From contig OW051496.1 of assembly GCA_932521035.1 (NCBI GenBank), positions 5,270,001-5,334,000 on the forward strand: DNA of 64,000 bases, read 5' to 3'. The translations under genes were made by a program, and so were the position numbers. The stretch's first letter is position 1; each line of letters begins with the position of its first letter. Shown piece after piece: positions 47,837 to 60,794 of this stretch. The stretch comes from Oscheius dolichura. Lineage: Eukaryota; Nematoda; Chromadorea; Rhabditida; Rhabditidae. A model generated the notes under the pieces. That model did not search any database. It had not been told where the DNA came from and worked only from the letters and a program-made list of their open reading frames with translations.

Positions 47837-49244
47837 CTACGCGACTATGTCGAAGCGAAGCTCCGTCGTCCCCTTGAAAGTGTTCAAGTTGGTGATGGCC
47901 GCCCCCTCCAGGTTGTTCACCAGGGTACAGTGCACTAGGCCGTGTTTGAATCCCGGAGGCAAATGGAATTTCACAAACAACTGAATCAATTTGTAAAAAA
48001 AAGAAGGGCAAACTGACCAAAGACGCCATGTCGTTGAGGGTCTCGCCGTTCTCATCACAGATCTCCGAACCGTCGGCCGTCTTGATCGCCAGGGAGGGCA
48101 GCTTGTTCAGCGAGAAAGCACCATAATTAGCGTTGAGATCATGTGCCGGGTAGTAGCTGATATTTATGTGCTCGTCGTAGAATTTGAACGTATCCAGCTG
48201 AAGGGGACGAGTGATCATCGGAAGAGGAGGAGGAGGTGGCCTACCACGACACACTTGAGGGGGATGTCATTTTTGGCGCGGGAGTTGTTGCTGAAGACGG
48301 GAGCCCATCCAATCGTCTAAAATTAACTTTTCTCGTGACTGGGAGAACTCCTACATCGCGGAGGCTGATCAGGACACATGGTGACTGGGACGAGTAGCCG
48401 AACCTGGAACATATAAATAGGAGGATAGAGAGAATCTACTCACTTGTTCTCGTCAAAGGAGCATCCCTTCCCGGCCCGCATAAACTTCTTCTTCAACGGG
48501 AAACGACACCATTTCTTCTCGTTTGGCTGAATATTCATCTTTCAATCGGGGACGAAACGGTACAAACCCTATCCTTCGGCTCGCAGTCCCTGGTCAGATT
48601 GACCCGCGAGTTCTGTTCCTTCTCGTATTCTGAAAAGAGCAGATCAGAACTGAAAAGGGATAACTGACCTTCTGTAGCATTCTTGAGAGCATTCACATAT
48701 TTATCGGCCTCCGTTTTAAAATTAAGAAACATAATCCAGGCGCCGTCCGACTTCGGCTTTGGCAAGAGGTCCAACCCTGAAACGGTGACTGACCGACCAT
48801 GAGAGAATTCTACCGTTTTTAGCAATCACAGCCCGTTCTTTGATTTCACTTTGTACGTGGAAATAACCACCAATTATGAACAAAAAGACAACCGAGAGGA
48901 TGACGATCAGCGACGAGGCTGCTCCACAGCAGAATATCCTCTTGGAGGGGTTGAGGCGGGGATCGACGAGGATCTCCCTCAGACCGATGGGAATTCTATA
49001 CACTACATTAATGACGGTCTATACAAAAAAGGAACCTGCTATCGTCGCCAAATATTTGCGTCGTATCGTCCGAGCCATAAATTTCCGGCTCGAATTCTAG
49101 CCGTTCGCCCTCCACGGGCTCATAACGCAGTGAGGATGTCATTGGCAGCGATTCATCACCTGAACAAGCAGATATTTCGACAGGAGACGGGGCTGTACAA
49201 TGTGAAGAAGAAGCTTTACGGAGATCGGAAGAGATCTCAGCCAT
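47837..49244 (-). CDS. Na+/K+-ATPase beta subunit
   Basis: Beta subunit that chaperones the sodium pump to the plasma membrane. The start MAEISSDLRK gives a cytosolic head; an inner Met (MTSSLRYEPVEG) is an alternative. A 40-base intron leads to IPIGLREILVDPRLNPSK, then the single membrane helix (AASSLIVILSVVFLFIIGGYF). The ectodomain has GLDLLPKPKSDGAW, paired Cys in LTRDCEPKDRVCTPN and KWCRFPLKKKF, MRAGKGCSFDENKFGYSSQ, CVLISLRDV, TIGWAPVFSNN, IPLKCV, and ends KGTTELRFDIVA. The motif order of beta subunits (cytosolic head, helix, three disulfides) is kept. About nine short introns. Sits tail-to-tail with the ADAMTS gene, stops about 200 bases apart. C. elegans has three nkb genes; which one cannot be told. 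Confidence 0.85.
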
Positions 49245-50111
49245 AGAGGGGAGGAGGCAGAGGGGATGAGTGGCGAAAGACGAGGGACAGCACAAGGGGC
49301 TAATCCCTCGGTCTCCTAGGGAAACACGAGAGATTCCTTCCACCCAAACGAAGTCGAATATGCGAGATTAGCAGGAGGAGATATTTCCGCCCACGGCTGC
49401 TAAGGGGATTAACTGGCGATGACGACGGTTGAGGATAAGGACAAACAATGGAATCACCCGGGACAGAGTACAAAGGGGAGAATGGGTAGAAGAACGGCGA
49501 AAGAACGACCAAAAGAAGCCGGCAATCAAGGAAGTCGACGGAAATCTGCAGAAATATCCTACCCTAATAATAGGCAGATCTCTGTCTGTCTGTCTGTCTG
49601 TCTGTCTGTGTAGATTGACAGGTCAAATGAGAGAGAAGCAGAAAGTTTCGACCGTCAGGTCTTATCCGACTGTCAATTCTTTTTCGATCGAAATAAACTA
49701 ATCCCAAAGCTGCCAAAGGCCGCCGGAGGCATACTGGTAAGGGATAAATATGGGAATCTTTCTGATTGAGAGGTAGCCGACGAGTCATCTCTTTGTGTCT
49801 CAAATGAGCGGAGTTGTTTACGGGGGATGAATGGCGGATAATATGGAAAAGAATCCGGGCAAATGAAAATGGGGGAGACAGTCAGCTGGCGGGTGTGTGA
49901 CCTGTAACACTCATACTCGACACTACGATCAATATGGCCAGCAAGGCCGACGCCGAGTGTTTGATCGGACGGTTGCATAACAGTGAAAACAACGATTTAC
50001 TCAAACATGTCTACGGGCACGAGAGAGGTGGCTGGCCTGGGGGGCACACGGAAGTCCGAGGGCTCCGAGGCGGCCGGCCGAGGAGAGGATGAGCTCCTCG
50101 ATATCTGCAAA
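49245..50111. other. Intergenic region with CTGT microsatellite
   Basis: Upstream of the ATPase beta gene and downstream of the MIG-18-like gene. It holds a CTGT tetranucleotide array at 49581-49609; otherwise no exon is recognised. Confidence 0.5.
49581..49609 (+). repeat. (CTGT)7 microsatellite
   Basis: Seven tandem CTGT units without interruption. It lies outside the neighbouring coding exons. Confidence 0.9.
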
Positions 50112-53100
50112 TTATCCAATTACTCTAATTCCTCCTGGCTTACTGATGTTCAGCTCGACGTCAGAAACAGCACAGGTGCCGGGACAGAGGTACTTCACGA
50201 GGGTCTCCATGTCGGGGTTCAGTGTCTTTGAGACGGAACAGGAATCACAGCCATCTGAAAAGGAAAGAGTGGAGGACAGGAGGAACCGTACCAGTATTGG
50301 GGCAGACGTCGGCGGCGACACATTCCGATGAGCTGAGTTCGGAGCAAAGCTTCTGGTCACCGTGGAAACATCTAAAAGGGTCGGTTCAATGAGTCGTAAA
50401 CACGGCGATATACAAGATAGCTTGGAAATAAGAAGAAGGAACTCACCCTTGAAGATAGGACTGACAAATATCAGAACCACGGATACGGTCACGCGTCACA
50501 ACCTCCACGTAATCTTTTATCCGCAGGCTCAGCTTTCTGGGCGCCTGAAACATTAATCCGTTCAAGAAAAACAACGTATGCAAAACATACAATAGACGAG
50601 ATGTTAACAGTCGCAGCAATGCCCTCAAGGAGGCCAGGTAGGTCGGCACCAGAGCTGGCAGCATTCTTCAGGGAGACACGGATCTGAACTACGTTCATTT
50701 CATCAAATGCAAGACGTACCGCTTCAAGGTCTACAGGCAACTCGCCAAGGAGGCTTTCCAGCATAGATCCAGCACAGTGAGGGGCCAGCATCTTGCAGAC
50801 GTCATGACACAGTTTGTCCTTATCCACACGGCAGCAATAAGGACCTTCAGGCCCTTTAACTTCGGGAGCTGCTGTAGGAACGCTGTAACGACCAAGAGTA
50901 TGTTCTCGCGGGGCCGGCGTCTCCGTCTGGATTCGAGGCACACCAGGTATCTGTGGGACGTTGGGATTCTTCGACACTCCCTCGCCGGGTACGCCGGGCA
51001 CTTCTGGACCATCGGGGCCGTCGGTCTTTCCTCCATTGTGAGGACCATCGGGGCCGTCGGTCTTTCCTCCATCGTGAGGACCATCGGGGCCGTCGGTCTT
51101 TCCATCGTGAGGACCATCGGGGCCGTCGGTCTTTCCATCGTGAGGACCATCGGGGCCGTCGGTCTTTCCTCCATTGTGAGGACCATCGGGGCCGTCGGTC
51201 TTTCCTCCATCGTGAGGACCATCGGGGCCGTCGGTCTTTCCATCGTGAGGACCATCGGGGCCGTCGGTCTTTCCATCGTGAGGACCATCGGGGCCGTCGG
51301 TCTTTCCTCCATTGTGAGGACCATCGGGGCCGTCGGTCTTTCCATCGTGAGGACCATCGGGGCCGTCGGTCTTTCCTCCATCGTGAGGACCATCGGGGCC
51401 GTCGGTCTTTCCTCCATTGTGAGGACCATCGGGGCCGTCGGTCTTTCCTCCATCGTGAGGACCATCGGGGCCGTCGGTCTTTCCTCCATTGTGAGGACCA
51501 TCGGGGCCGTCGGTCTTTCCTCCATCGTGAGGACCATCGGGGCCGTCGGTCTTTCCTCCATCGTGAGGACCATCGGGGCCGTCGGTCTTTCCTCCATCGT
51601 GAGGACCATCGGGGCCGTCGGTCTTTCCTCCATCGTGAGGACCATCGGGGCCGTCGGTCTTTCCTCCATCGTGAGGACCATCGGGGCCGTCGGTCTTTCC
51701 TCCATTGTGAGGACCATCGGGGCCGTCGGTCTGTCCATCGTGAGGACCATCGGGGCCGTCGGTCTTTCCATCGTGAGGACCATCGGGGCCGTCGGTCTTT
51801 CCATCGTGAGGACCATCGGGGCCGTCGGTCTTTCCATCGTGAGGACCATCGGGGCCGTCGGTCTTTCCTCCATCGTGAGGACCATCGGGGCCGTCGGTCT
51901 TTCCTCCATCGTGAGGACCATCGGGGCCGTCGGTCTTTCCTCCATCGTGAGGACCATCGGGGCCGTCGGTCTTTCCTCCATCGTGAGGACCATCGGGGCC
52001 GTCGGTCTTTCCTCCATTGTGAGGACCATCGGGGCCGTCGGTCTGTCCATCGTGAGGACCATCGGGGCCGTCGGTCTTTCCTCCATCGTGAGGACCATCG
52101 GGGCCGTCGGTCTTTCCTCCATTGTGAGGACCATCGGGGCCGTCGGTCTTTCCTCCATTGTGAGGACCATCGGGGCCGTCGGTCTTTCCATCGTGAGGAC
52201 CATCGGGGCCGTCGGTCTTTCCATCGTGAGGACCATCGGGGCCGTCGGTCTTTCCTCCATTGTGAGGACCATCGGGGCCGTCGGTCTTTCCTCCATCGTG
52301 AGGACCATCGGGGCCGTCGGTCTTTCCATCGTGAGGACCATCGGGGCCGTCGGTCTTTCCTCCATTGTGAGGACCATCGGGGCCGTCGGTCTTTCCTCCA
52401 TTGTGAGGACCATCGGGGCCGTCGGTCTGTCCATCGTGAGGACCATCGGGGCCGTCGGTCTTTCCATCGTGAGGACCATCGAGGCCGTCGGTCTTTCCAT
52501 CGTGAGGACCATCGGGGCCGTCGGTCTTTCCATCGTGAGGACCATCGGGGCCGTCGGTCTTTCCATCGTGAGGACCATCGGGGCCGTCGGTCTTTCCATC
52601 GTGAGGACCATCGGGGCCGTCGGTCTTTCCATCGTGAGGACCATCGGGGCCGTCGGTCTTTCCATCGTGAGGACCATCGGGGCCGTCGGTCTTTCCATCG
52701 TGAGGACCATCGGGGCCGTCGGTCTTTCCTCCATTGTGAGGACCATCGGGAGAGTCGGTCTTTCCTCCATTGTGAGGACCATCGGGAGAGTCGGTCTTTC
52801 CTCCATTGTGAGGACCATCGGGAGAGTCGGTCTTGCTGTCAGCTGTGTCAGGCTTTTTGAGAGGACCTTTTGTGCTTCCAACACTTGGCTGCTCGGTGCT
52901 CGTTTCATCGCTGATACCCGGTACATTAGGGGGTCCCTTGGGTGTCTCCTGTCCTGGTGGGATGTGATCCGTTTCCTTAGGAGGTTTCTCGATATCGTGT
53001 TGATTAATGCAGTTTTCATTGATCAATCCCTTAATGGAGTTTTCGGCGCAGTTGGTCTCCTCTGGCGTCAGTTCCCGGACGTACAGGGTCTTATTACGGT

Positions 53101-54952
53101 AGCTGTATCCACAGTAGTACCATTTGGCTCCATCTTGTTGATAGGCACCCAAGCCAATGCTTCCTTGTTTGTAGGTGCACGCTAAAATGTGGTTTTCTTT
53201 TTCCAGACGTTTTCCTCACCTTCCGGCTCCCAGTATGGTCGAGTGCCAATCACCGTGATCTTGTAGGAGCAACGGTATTCTCCATCAGGGAAGGTGTGTG
53301 CCTTCTTGTAGTGAATGAGTTCCGTTCCCACGAGGCATCCCTCTCCCACATAGGTGGGTCCTGTTCCGGCTGCCGGGCAGTAGAATCCGTCGTCGGCACA
53401 GTAGAAGGTGTCCCCGATGACGAATCTCTTTCCCTTGGCCCAGCATCCTAAATGCTCATCTCCCCGGCCAATCCCTTCTCCTCACCTGTCTTCACGAGCT
53501 GTCCCTTGTCACACCGGTAGATGGTTGTGTTGAAGGTGTCGAATAGCTCGTCTCCGTGTCGATATGTCTTTCCTCCGATGTTACAAGACGCCTCTGTAAT
53601 CCCGACTGGATCTCCTCCACCTCCTCGACCCTACCCTCGGCATTGATGCTCTCCACGTAGAGAGTGTCGGCCGCCGCCAGTTGACAGGAGTAGGTCTTCT
53701 GCCCAATGGTGGTCATCTCCCCGTAGCCGATGGATCCTTCCTGGCCGATGTCGCACCCTACGTCTCCGGGTAAGTGCCTCCCTAGTCCACCTACCGACGG
53801 GTGTCAATGCCAAGATGTTGCTGCTCCTCGTGCACCGGTAATTAACATAGTATGTAAGGCTCTTTCCGTCCTCCACGAGGCTCTTTCCCTCCTGGTAGAT
53901 GGCATCCACTCGTACGTATTTCCCATTGGCCAGTCGACATCCCTTGGCTACAGTAACCTTCTCTTCCCTCTAATAGAGACCAACTGACCGGTGTTTGCGA
54001 AGTAGACGATCTTCTCCTTGTCTTGGACACAGCTCTCCGTCGCCCCGTCTGGCAGACTGTTCTTCGCCCCGACGGCCATGTCCTTTCCACTCTGCGACAC
54101 GCATCCTATGTCTGGATTAGACTTCTCCCCGTCCTCGCCTACCCTCTGGCTGGAATACCATCTGCTCGTCCACTTGTTTACAGGCGAAGCGAACTCCCCG
54201 GAGGACCTCCGTCTGCCCGACCGAGATTGTGTTGCCGTCGTTGTTCGGGGTACATCCTTCAAGAAAAGGGGTGACCGTCTCAGAGACACCTACCCTTGGC
54301 CACCTTGTTTCCGGTGTCGTCGATCTCGTAGAGGATGTTTCTGACAATCGATTTGGTCTGTGTCTTTCCCGGGGTGAAGATGTCCCGGCGAAGAGTCTGT
54401 GTTCCTTTCATTTGATACCCATAGCCAACTTACGTATTCACTAATCCTCGTACAAGTGATGGTTGTTCCATCTTTCTGGAGTTTCTTCTCACCGGCTTGG
54501 ATCAAATTCCCCTCGTTGTCAACACAGGCTGAAGCATATTTTCTTTTTTAATAATATTTCTCTGAAATCTTTTTTTTTCAGGGCAGTAGTAGATTCGACA
54601 AAAGAAACCCACCAACTTCATTAGCCAGGGGTATTCCCTGCCCATCCGTGGGTACTATGCATTCGAACCTGGACAGAAATTAGGGGGAGAGTAAAGAGTT
54701 TCTACTTTTTGCTTCCCGGCTCTTCGAAAAAAGTGCCCACGGCGAAACGGGCATCCGTGCCGTTGTTCATCATTTGGGTACAGCCGGTGTAGACGAAGTT
54801 CCCATTGACGCAGTTGGAGTAGGTGGCCAGAAAGTACCGTACCTCTCCATCACTACAGGCCAAGGCTATCGGCCAAAAAAGAACCAATTGAAGAGCTGAA
54901 ACCGAAAGAATATACGGGAAACAGAACTACAGTAACCTGTTAGCCAGTTCAT
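50112..54952 (-). CDS. Secreted multi-module protein: MIG-18-like fibronectin-I domains plus acidic Pro/Gly repeat
   Basis: A signal peptide (MNWLTALQLVLFWPIALA) is followed by about eight Cys-paired modules of the MIG-18-like fibronectin type I kind. Typical pieces are CVDNEGNLIQAGEKKLQKDG with TITCTRISEY, CTPNNDGNTISVGQTEVLRG, GCVSQSGKDMAVGAKNSLPD with ATESCVQ, GCRLANGKYVRVDAIYQEGK, CDIGQEGSIGYGEMTTIGQK, and WYYCGYSYRNKTLYVRELTP. A very large exon then encodes a Thr/Pro-rich linker and about 52 copies of TDGPDGPHDG(G)K. After PEVPGVPGEG comes a Cys-rich C-terminal part (YCCRVDKDKLCHDVCKMLAP, CFHGDQKLCSELSSSECVA, DGCDSCSVSKT, CPGTCAVSDVELN). MIG-18 acts in basement membrane with the MIG-17 ADAM protease during gonad migration; a matrix role here is inference. 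The modules and repeat together are not a protein I can name. Confidence 0.78.
51006..52833 (-). repeat. Coding minisatellite, about 52 units of 33 or 36 bases
   Basis: Units encode TDGPDGPHDGK (11 residues) or TDGPDGPHDGGK / TDGPDGPHNGGK (12), with rare variants (three upstream TDSPDGPHNGGK, one TDGLDGPHDGK, three ending DGQ). Both unit lengths are multiples of three and lack stops in other frames, so the opposite strand also shows two very long false frames (50777-53185 and 50953-52860). Units are nearly identical in DNA, so expansion or homogenisation is recent and the assembled copy number may be wrong. Confidence 0.95.
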
Positions 54953-55352
54953 GGCGAGACGTCTCTTTACGAGGCAGCGGCTCTTTTGAACGGTCGAGGC
55001 CCATATTCACACTGTGAAATGTGTGAATATGCGCTCTTGCGTGGTATGACCGTCTACGAGGCATCACATGAAAAGAAGTCGAGGGGGATTCACAGGGACA
55101 ATAGCCGAAATGGAAGGAGCTGCTGCGATTTTGAAAACAGACTAAGGCGCCTGTTGGCCCAACTAGACAGCTTCCTTGCCCGACCTAGACCCTTCCAACC
55201 TTTAGAAATGCGATTTTTAGTTCTTCAGTTTGATCGGGGATAGCGTGACACTGTTTTGCATAACCTTCGAAAGTTGAGCTAAAATTGAACGGGGGAATCT
55301 TGACGATTATACAGAACCTTCTTTTTCCATTCATTTACTTTATTAGGTACTA
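54953..55352. other. Promoter-side gap with a perfect inverted repeat; GC/AT boundary
   Basis: Head-to-head gap between the MIG-18-like gene and the next plus-strand gene. It holds an 11-base inverted repeat at 55002-55031. Base composition turns AT-rich at about 55.3 kb. No exon seen. Confidence 0.5.
55002..55031. repeat. Perfect 11-base inverted repeat
   Basis: CATATTCACAC, an 8-base spacer, then GTGTGAATATG. It lies 50 bases upstream of the MIG-18-like start codon, so it may be a dimeric factor site or a hairpin in the 5' leader. Confidence 0.85.
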
Positions 55353-56724
55353 ATGTGCACGCCTAAAAAAGGAAAGTCGGTTGAAGAATTTCTCGACGAA
55401 AAAATCAAAGAGCGTCGCGACAAGCTCCTAAATGCTCCAAAGCATTCAATGCATTCAATCTTTCGGAAGCAAAACATGGTTGCAGATACAGTAAGGTATC
55501 CACAGGGCTTTCTTTATTCTTTACTTTCTTGATTTTCAGGCGTCATCTTATCTTTGAAAATTGTTCTACAGAAGATGATAGCGATATAGCTGAACCCATA
55601 GCTCCAATGCAAAAAAAGAGAACAAATAGTTCAGCAAAGTGAGCGTCTATTCATATGTGCCGATAATTGTTGTTATTCTCTGTTCATCTAGATTTTTATG
55701 TTTAGAAAAGATTCTAATGATTCTGGTCTTTTCTCTACGCCGGATTCATGCCGTTCTCCCGATTTTGCAGTTCCCACCACACCAATTTTCCGTTTTCGCC
55801 AATTGTCTCCTACTGTTACTGATACATCAGAAGAATCAGGTATGATTAATTTATAAGCGCTTTACTAATATTTGTGCTACTGTTTTTTTAGATAGCTCAT
55901 TAATCGCATTTCCGGAAACACCAATTGGTCAAAGGCGCCGGCGTCGTCCTTATGGTGTTATGAACAAGTAACAATTAAAAGTTGACGAAGCTTTTAACAT
56001 TTAAGAGCTTTGGCCGATATGGGTGTTAACTCCAATTATAACGATATCAAAAAGAAGAGAAATCTTCAGCCTCGTAATAAGCAAACAACTAAAAGAAAAC
56101 AGGTACATTTGTTTTTACATTTATTTTTTTTTCTAAAAACAGGAGCTCTGCATCGATGAACCGGAAAATAAAGTTGTAGCGACTCCACAGCGTCGAGGAA
56201 GAAATCAGAAGACACAGGAAGACGTACCTATGCTTTCCACAACTGAAACTACTCCTACTCGCCGTATTAAAGTTGTAAGACGGAGACATTCTGTTGTACA
56301 ACCAATAGTTTCGGTCAGTCATATCTACTTGTTTTGAAAAATTTTCTAGAAAATGCAAGAAGATTTTTCATTAACCGTAAGGTACGAAAAACCCGTAGAA
56401 GAACGAACATGTAATGGTATTAATTTAATTAATGATGAAACGGTATGATTTTTTACGTTTTCTACTTTCTTTCAACATTATAAGCTTGTTTCGTTTACGT
56501 TATTATTTTTTGCTATTCAGCTACTACACGTTCAAAGAAATCACCAAAAGAGTAGACCATGGATTGAGCAATTAGGTTATCCTTCAAGTTGTGATGATGA
56601 TCTGTGCATTAGTAAGTGTTTTTTTTAAATTTCTCCATTTAGCTATACAACTTTACAATGTATAATTTCAGCTGATGTCTCATCTGTAGGTGAAGACGAT
56701 ATGGAAGCTTTATGTTTGTGGTAA
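55353..56724 (+). CDS. Hypothetical basic, Ser/Thr-Pro-rich protein (probably nuclear)
   Basis: Not recognised. The spliced protein starts MCTPKKGKSVEEFLDEKIKE and has a short charged helix, then several S/T-P sites (FSTPDSCRSPDFAVPTTPIF, ATPQRRG, TTPTRRIK), a run of six Arg after TPIG, and acidic C-terminal sequence (SSCDDDLCISDVSSVGEDDM). Such a layout is usual for cell-cycle or chromatin proteins phosphorylated by proline-directed kinases; that is inference. About seven short introns with AT-rich acceptors. TTATTAG lies eight bases before the ATG. AATAAA at 56873-56878 is about 118 bases before the acceptor of SEC22, so the gene probably heads an operon with SEC22 and glutathione reductase. 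Confidence 0.65.
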
Positions 56725-56872
56725 TTGACTCTTTTCCTTTTCCTTTTTTACTCACCCATCTGTGTCCTCCAACATTCGCTGATGTGTCGAATTTCGCGTT
56801 GGAGCAAACGTTTCGCAACCGCACTGCGTTGTTGGCTTATAAAATTTGTTTCTGTATATTTCTACTCGTATA

Positions 56873-56878
56873 AATAAA
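56873..56878 (+). terminator. Poly(A) signal between the hypothetical gene and SEC22
   Basis: AATAAA about 118 bases before the TTTTTTAG acceptor ahead of the SEC22 ATG; operon-like spacing. Confidence 0.5.
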
Positions 56879-56998
56879 TTTGTTTTAATTTTCCTTTGCT
56901 ACAGAGTGCTTAATCCTTGAACGCCTGGATATTTATGTTTTTTTTAAATTTCTAAAGCTACAGATATCAAAATCGGATATAAAATAACTTTTTTAGGA

Positions 56999-57867
56999 AT
57001 GGAAGTTACTCTTGTAGCACGCATCAGGGATGGTTTGATTTTGGCCACTTCGATTGAAGGAAGTGATGGGGTAAGTTATTTTTGAAAGAATGTTCTAAAT
57101 TTCATATATATTCATATAGGGTGACTCAAATTTCGTCAAATACACTAACCAAGCTAAAATGCTTTTCAAAAAACTGAACAACAATTCTCCTGTCCGGCAG
57201 TCAGTTGAAACAGGCCCTTATATGTTTCAGTATGTTGAGTCAGTTGTTCTTTACATATTTTCATTCAGTTATGTAATCAAGGATACAATTTGTTGTCTCT
57301 GTTTATGCGATAGGCAGTTTCCTAGGAATCTTGCCTTTTCGTTTTTGGACGACGTAGCGCAAGAGTTTCTCAATCAGAATGCTCATCAAATTGATCGAGC
57401 CGTCAGACCGTACCATTTCTTGGAGTTTGGTAAGATTCGTCTCGCTTTCTAGCACCTTCATTTCTAGATATATTTTTTAAACATTATTTTAGATGAATAC
57501 ATTCAGCAGGCTAAGCGGAAGTATGCGGACCGCAGTCGATATGCCATGAATGCCGTTTCTAATGAATTACAAGATGTCACAAGGATTATGGTTAGCAACA
57601 TTGAAGATGTAATTCACAGAGGAGAAGCACTTAACAGTAATTTTATATTTGTGCAATGTATAGTTTCTCAGTTCTTGAATCTCGTGCGGCAGATCTTTCG
57701 GGTTTGAGTAAAAAATACAGAGATGATGCTAAAGCCTTGAACAACAGGTAATGCATTCTTTTCTGCTAAGTTAAATCAGCTATTGCAGGTCTTTGGCGTA
57801 CAAAATCGCAGCTGTTCTTGGAGTTTGTACGCTCATATTTTTCATCATCCGATTTATTATTTATTAA
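56999..57867 (+). CDS. sec-22: SEC22-type vesicle SNARE
   Basis: R-SNARE for traffic between ER and Golgi. The longin domain starts MEVTLVARIRDGLILATSIE and includes VETGPYMFHYVIKDTICCLC and FPRNLAFSFLDDVAQEFL. The SNARE helix reads LQDVTRIMVSNIEDVIHRGE, then VLESRAADLSGLSKKYRDDA, followed by a C-terminal membrane anchor (AYKIAAVLGVCTLIFFIIRF). TTTTTTAG lies two bases before the ATG. Five or six short introns. Length (about 215 residues) fits the family. Same strand as its neighbours on both sides. Confidence 0.92.
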
Positions 57868-58065
57868 GCCATATTACTTTCACCATTACTTTTAACATAT
57901 TTTCTGGCTATTCTTGACCGCTATTTGGTGATGTGTTTTACCACACGAGGTAAACTGTGATATAATGTAATGAATTTATTTTTAACCGTATGTTCGTGTT
58001 CTGTCTGTTTAGCAAAGTGTTATCTGGTTTCCAGAAACGTAATATATCTTTAGTTATTTATAGTA

Positions 58066-60063
<1,998 letters not shown>

Positions 60064-60381
60064 TTACGCGACTTGGAATTATGTATGAGATAGGTGTACA
60101 TCTTTCACTTTTATACATAAAGGCGTATGTTTATTTAAATTTCTAGCTGTAATTTTATTAGTAAATATTTTTCATTCTAAAACTTTTATATTTCAACGCT
60201 CCGCCTCAAAAGTTCTACACACAACTAATTGCATAACTTCTTCCAGTGGGGATGGTTTGGATCGTATGCTCTTAGGGATTCTCTGTACAGGGCGTAGGCA
60301 GCTACTAGCAGAATAGATGTGGAGTCGATGAATACGACAAATTCATCTGCGTCGAAATCTTTTTTGTCTCTACCTCGAATT
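60064..60381. other. 3' flank of glutathione reductase
   Basis: AT-rich. On the minus strand at about 60225-60390 there is an open stretch (KKDFDADEFVVFIDSTSILL..LCN-stop) that could be a last exon of the small gene listed next, but no good splice joins them. Confidence 0.35.
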
Positions 60382-60519
60382 TTATAGAAAATTTGAACCG
60401 GCTTCGATTAAAACCGGAAAGTAGCAATCAGCGGAGGAGAGGTGCCGTGTGAGCAGTCTGTTTTTCAAGGGAAGGAAATTACAGACAGCCTTCAGTAGTT
60501 CGGAAGGAAGGGTGTCCAT
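60382..60519 (-). pseudogene. F-box-like fragment, possible gene remnant
   Basis: From the ATG at 60519 the frame reads MDTLPSELLKAVCNFLPLKN, which resembles the start of an F-box (L-P-x-E-L-L). It stops after 45 codons. A second open stretch downstream on the same strand ends at about 60230 and lies in another frame. Either an intron with unusual ends was missed, or this is a broken F-box gene. It lies in the 3' flank of the FOS-like gene, same strand. Confidence 0.28.
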
Positions 60520-60794
60520 CGGTGAAAATAATTGGTCGCTAATTTTTGATAAATCAATAGTTGAGAGAAAAGCGACGTGGGAGCGGGGAATTCTATAAGA
60601 GAGGAGTGTGGTTCTGCCCGCGCCTGAGAAATTGTAGACTAAAGAAGAAGAAAATAACGGCAAGGAAGTTTTACTGTTTTGCTTGGCATTCATTACAAAG
60701 TGAATAGAAAATCTCAAAAAGTGAATATAAATGTTAAAATAATTGATTTCAAATGACATATCTGAAGAATCGTACCCAAGAAAAACACAAAAAT

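Noticed and set aside
50777-53185. Plus-strand frames of 802 and 635 codons over the minisatellite
   Set aside because: They arise because 33- and 36-base repeat units lack stops in these frames. The minus strand has a signal peptide, Cys modules and splice sites that explain the region.
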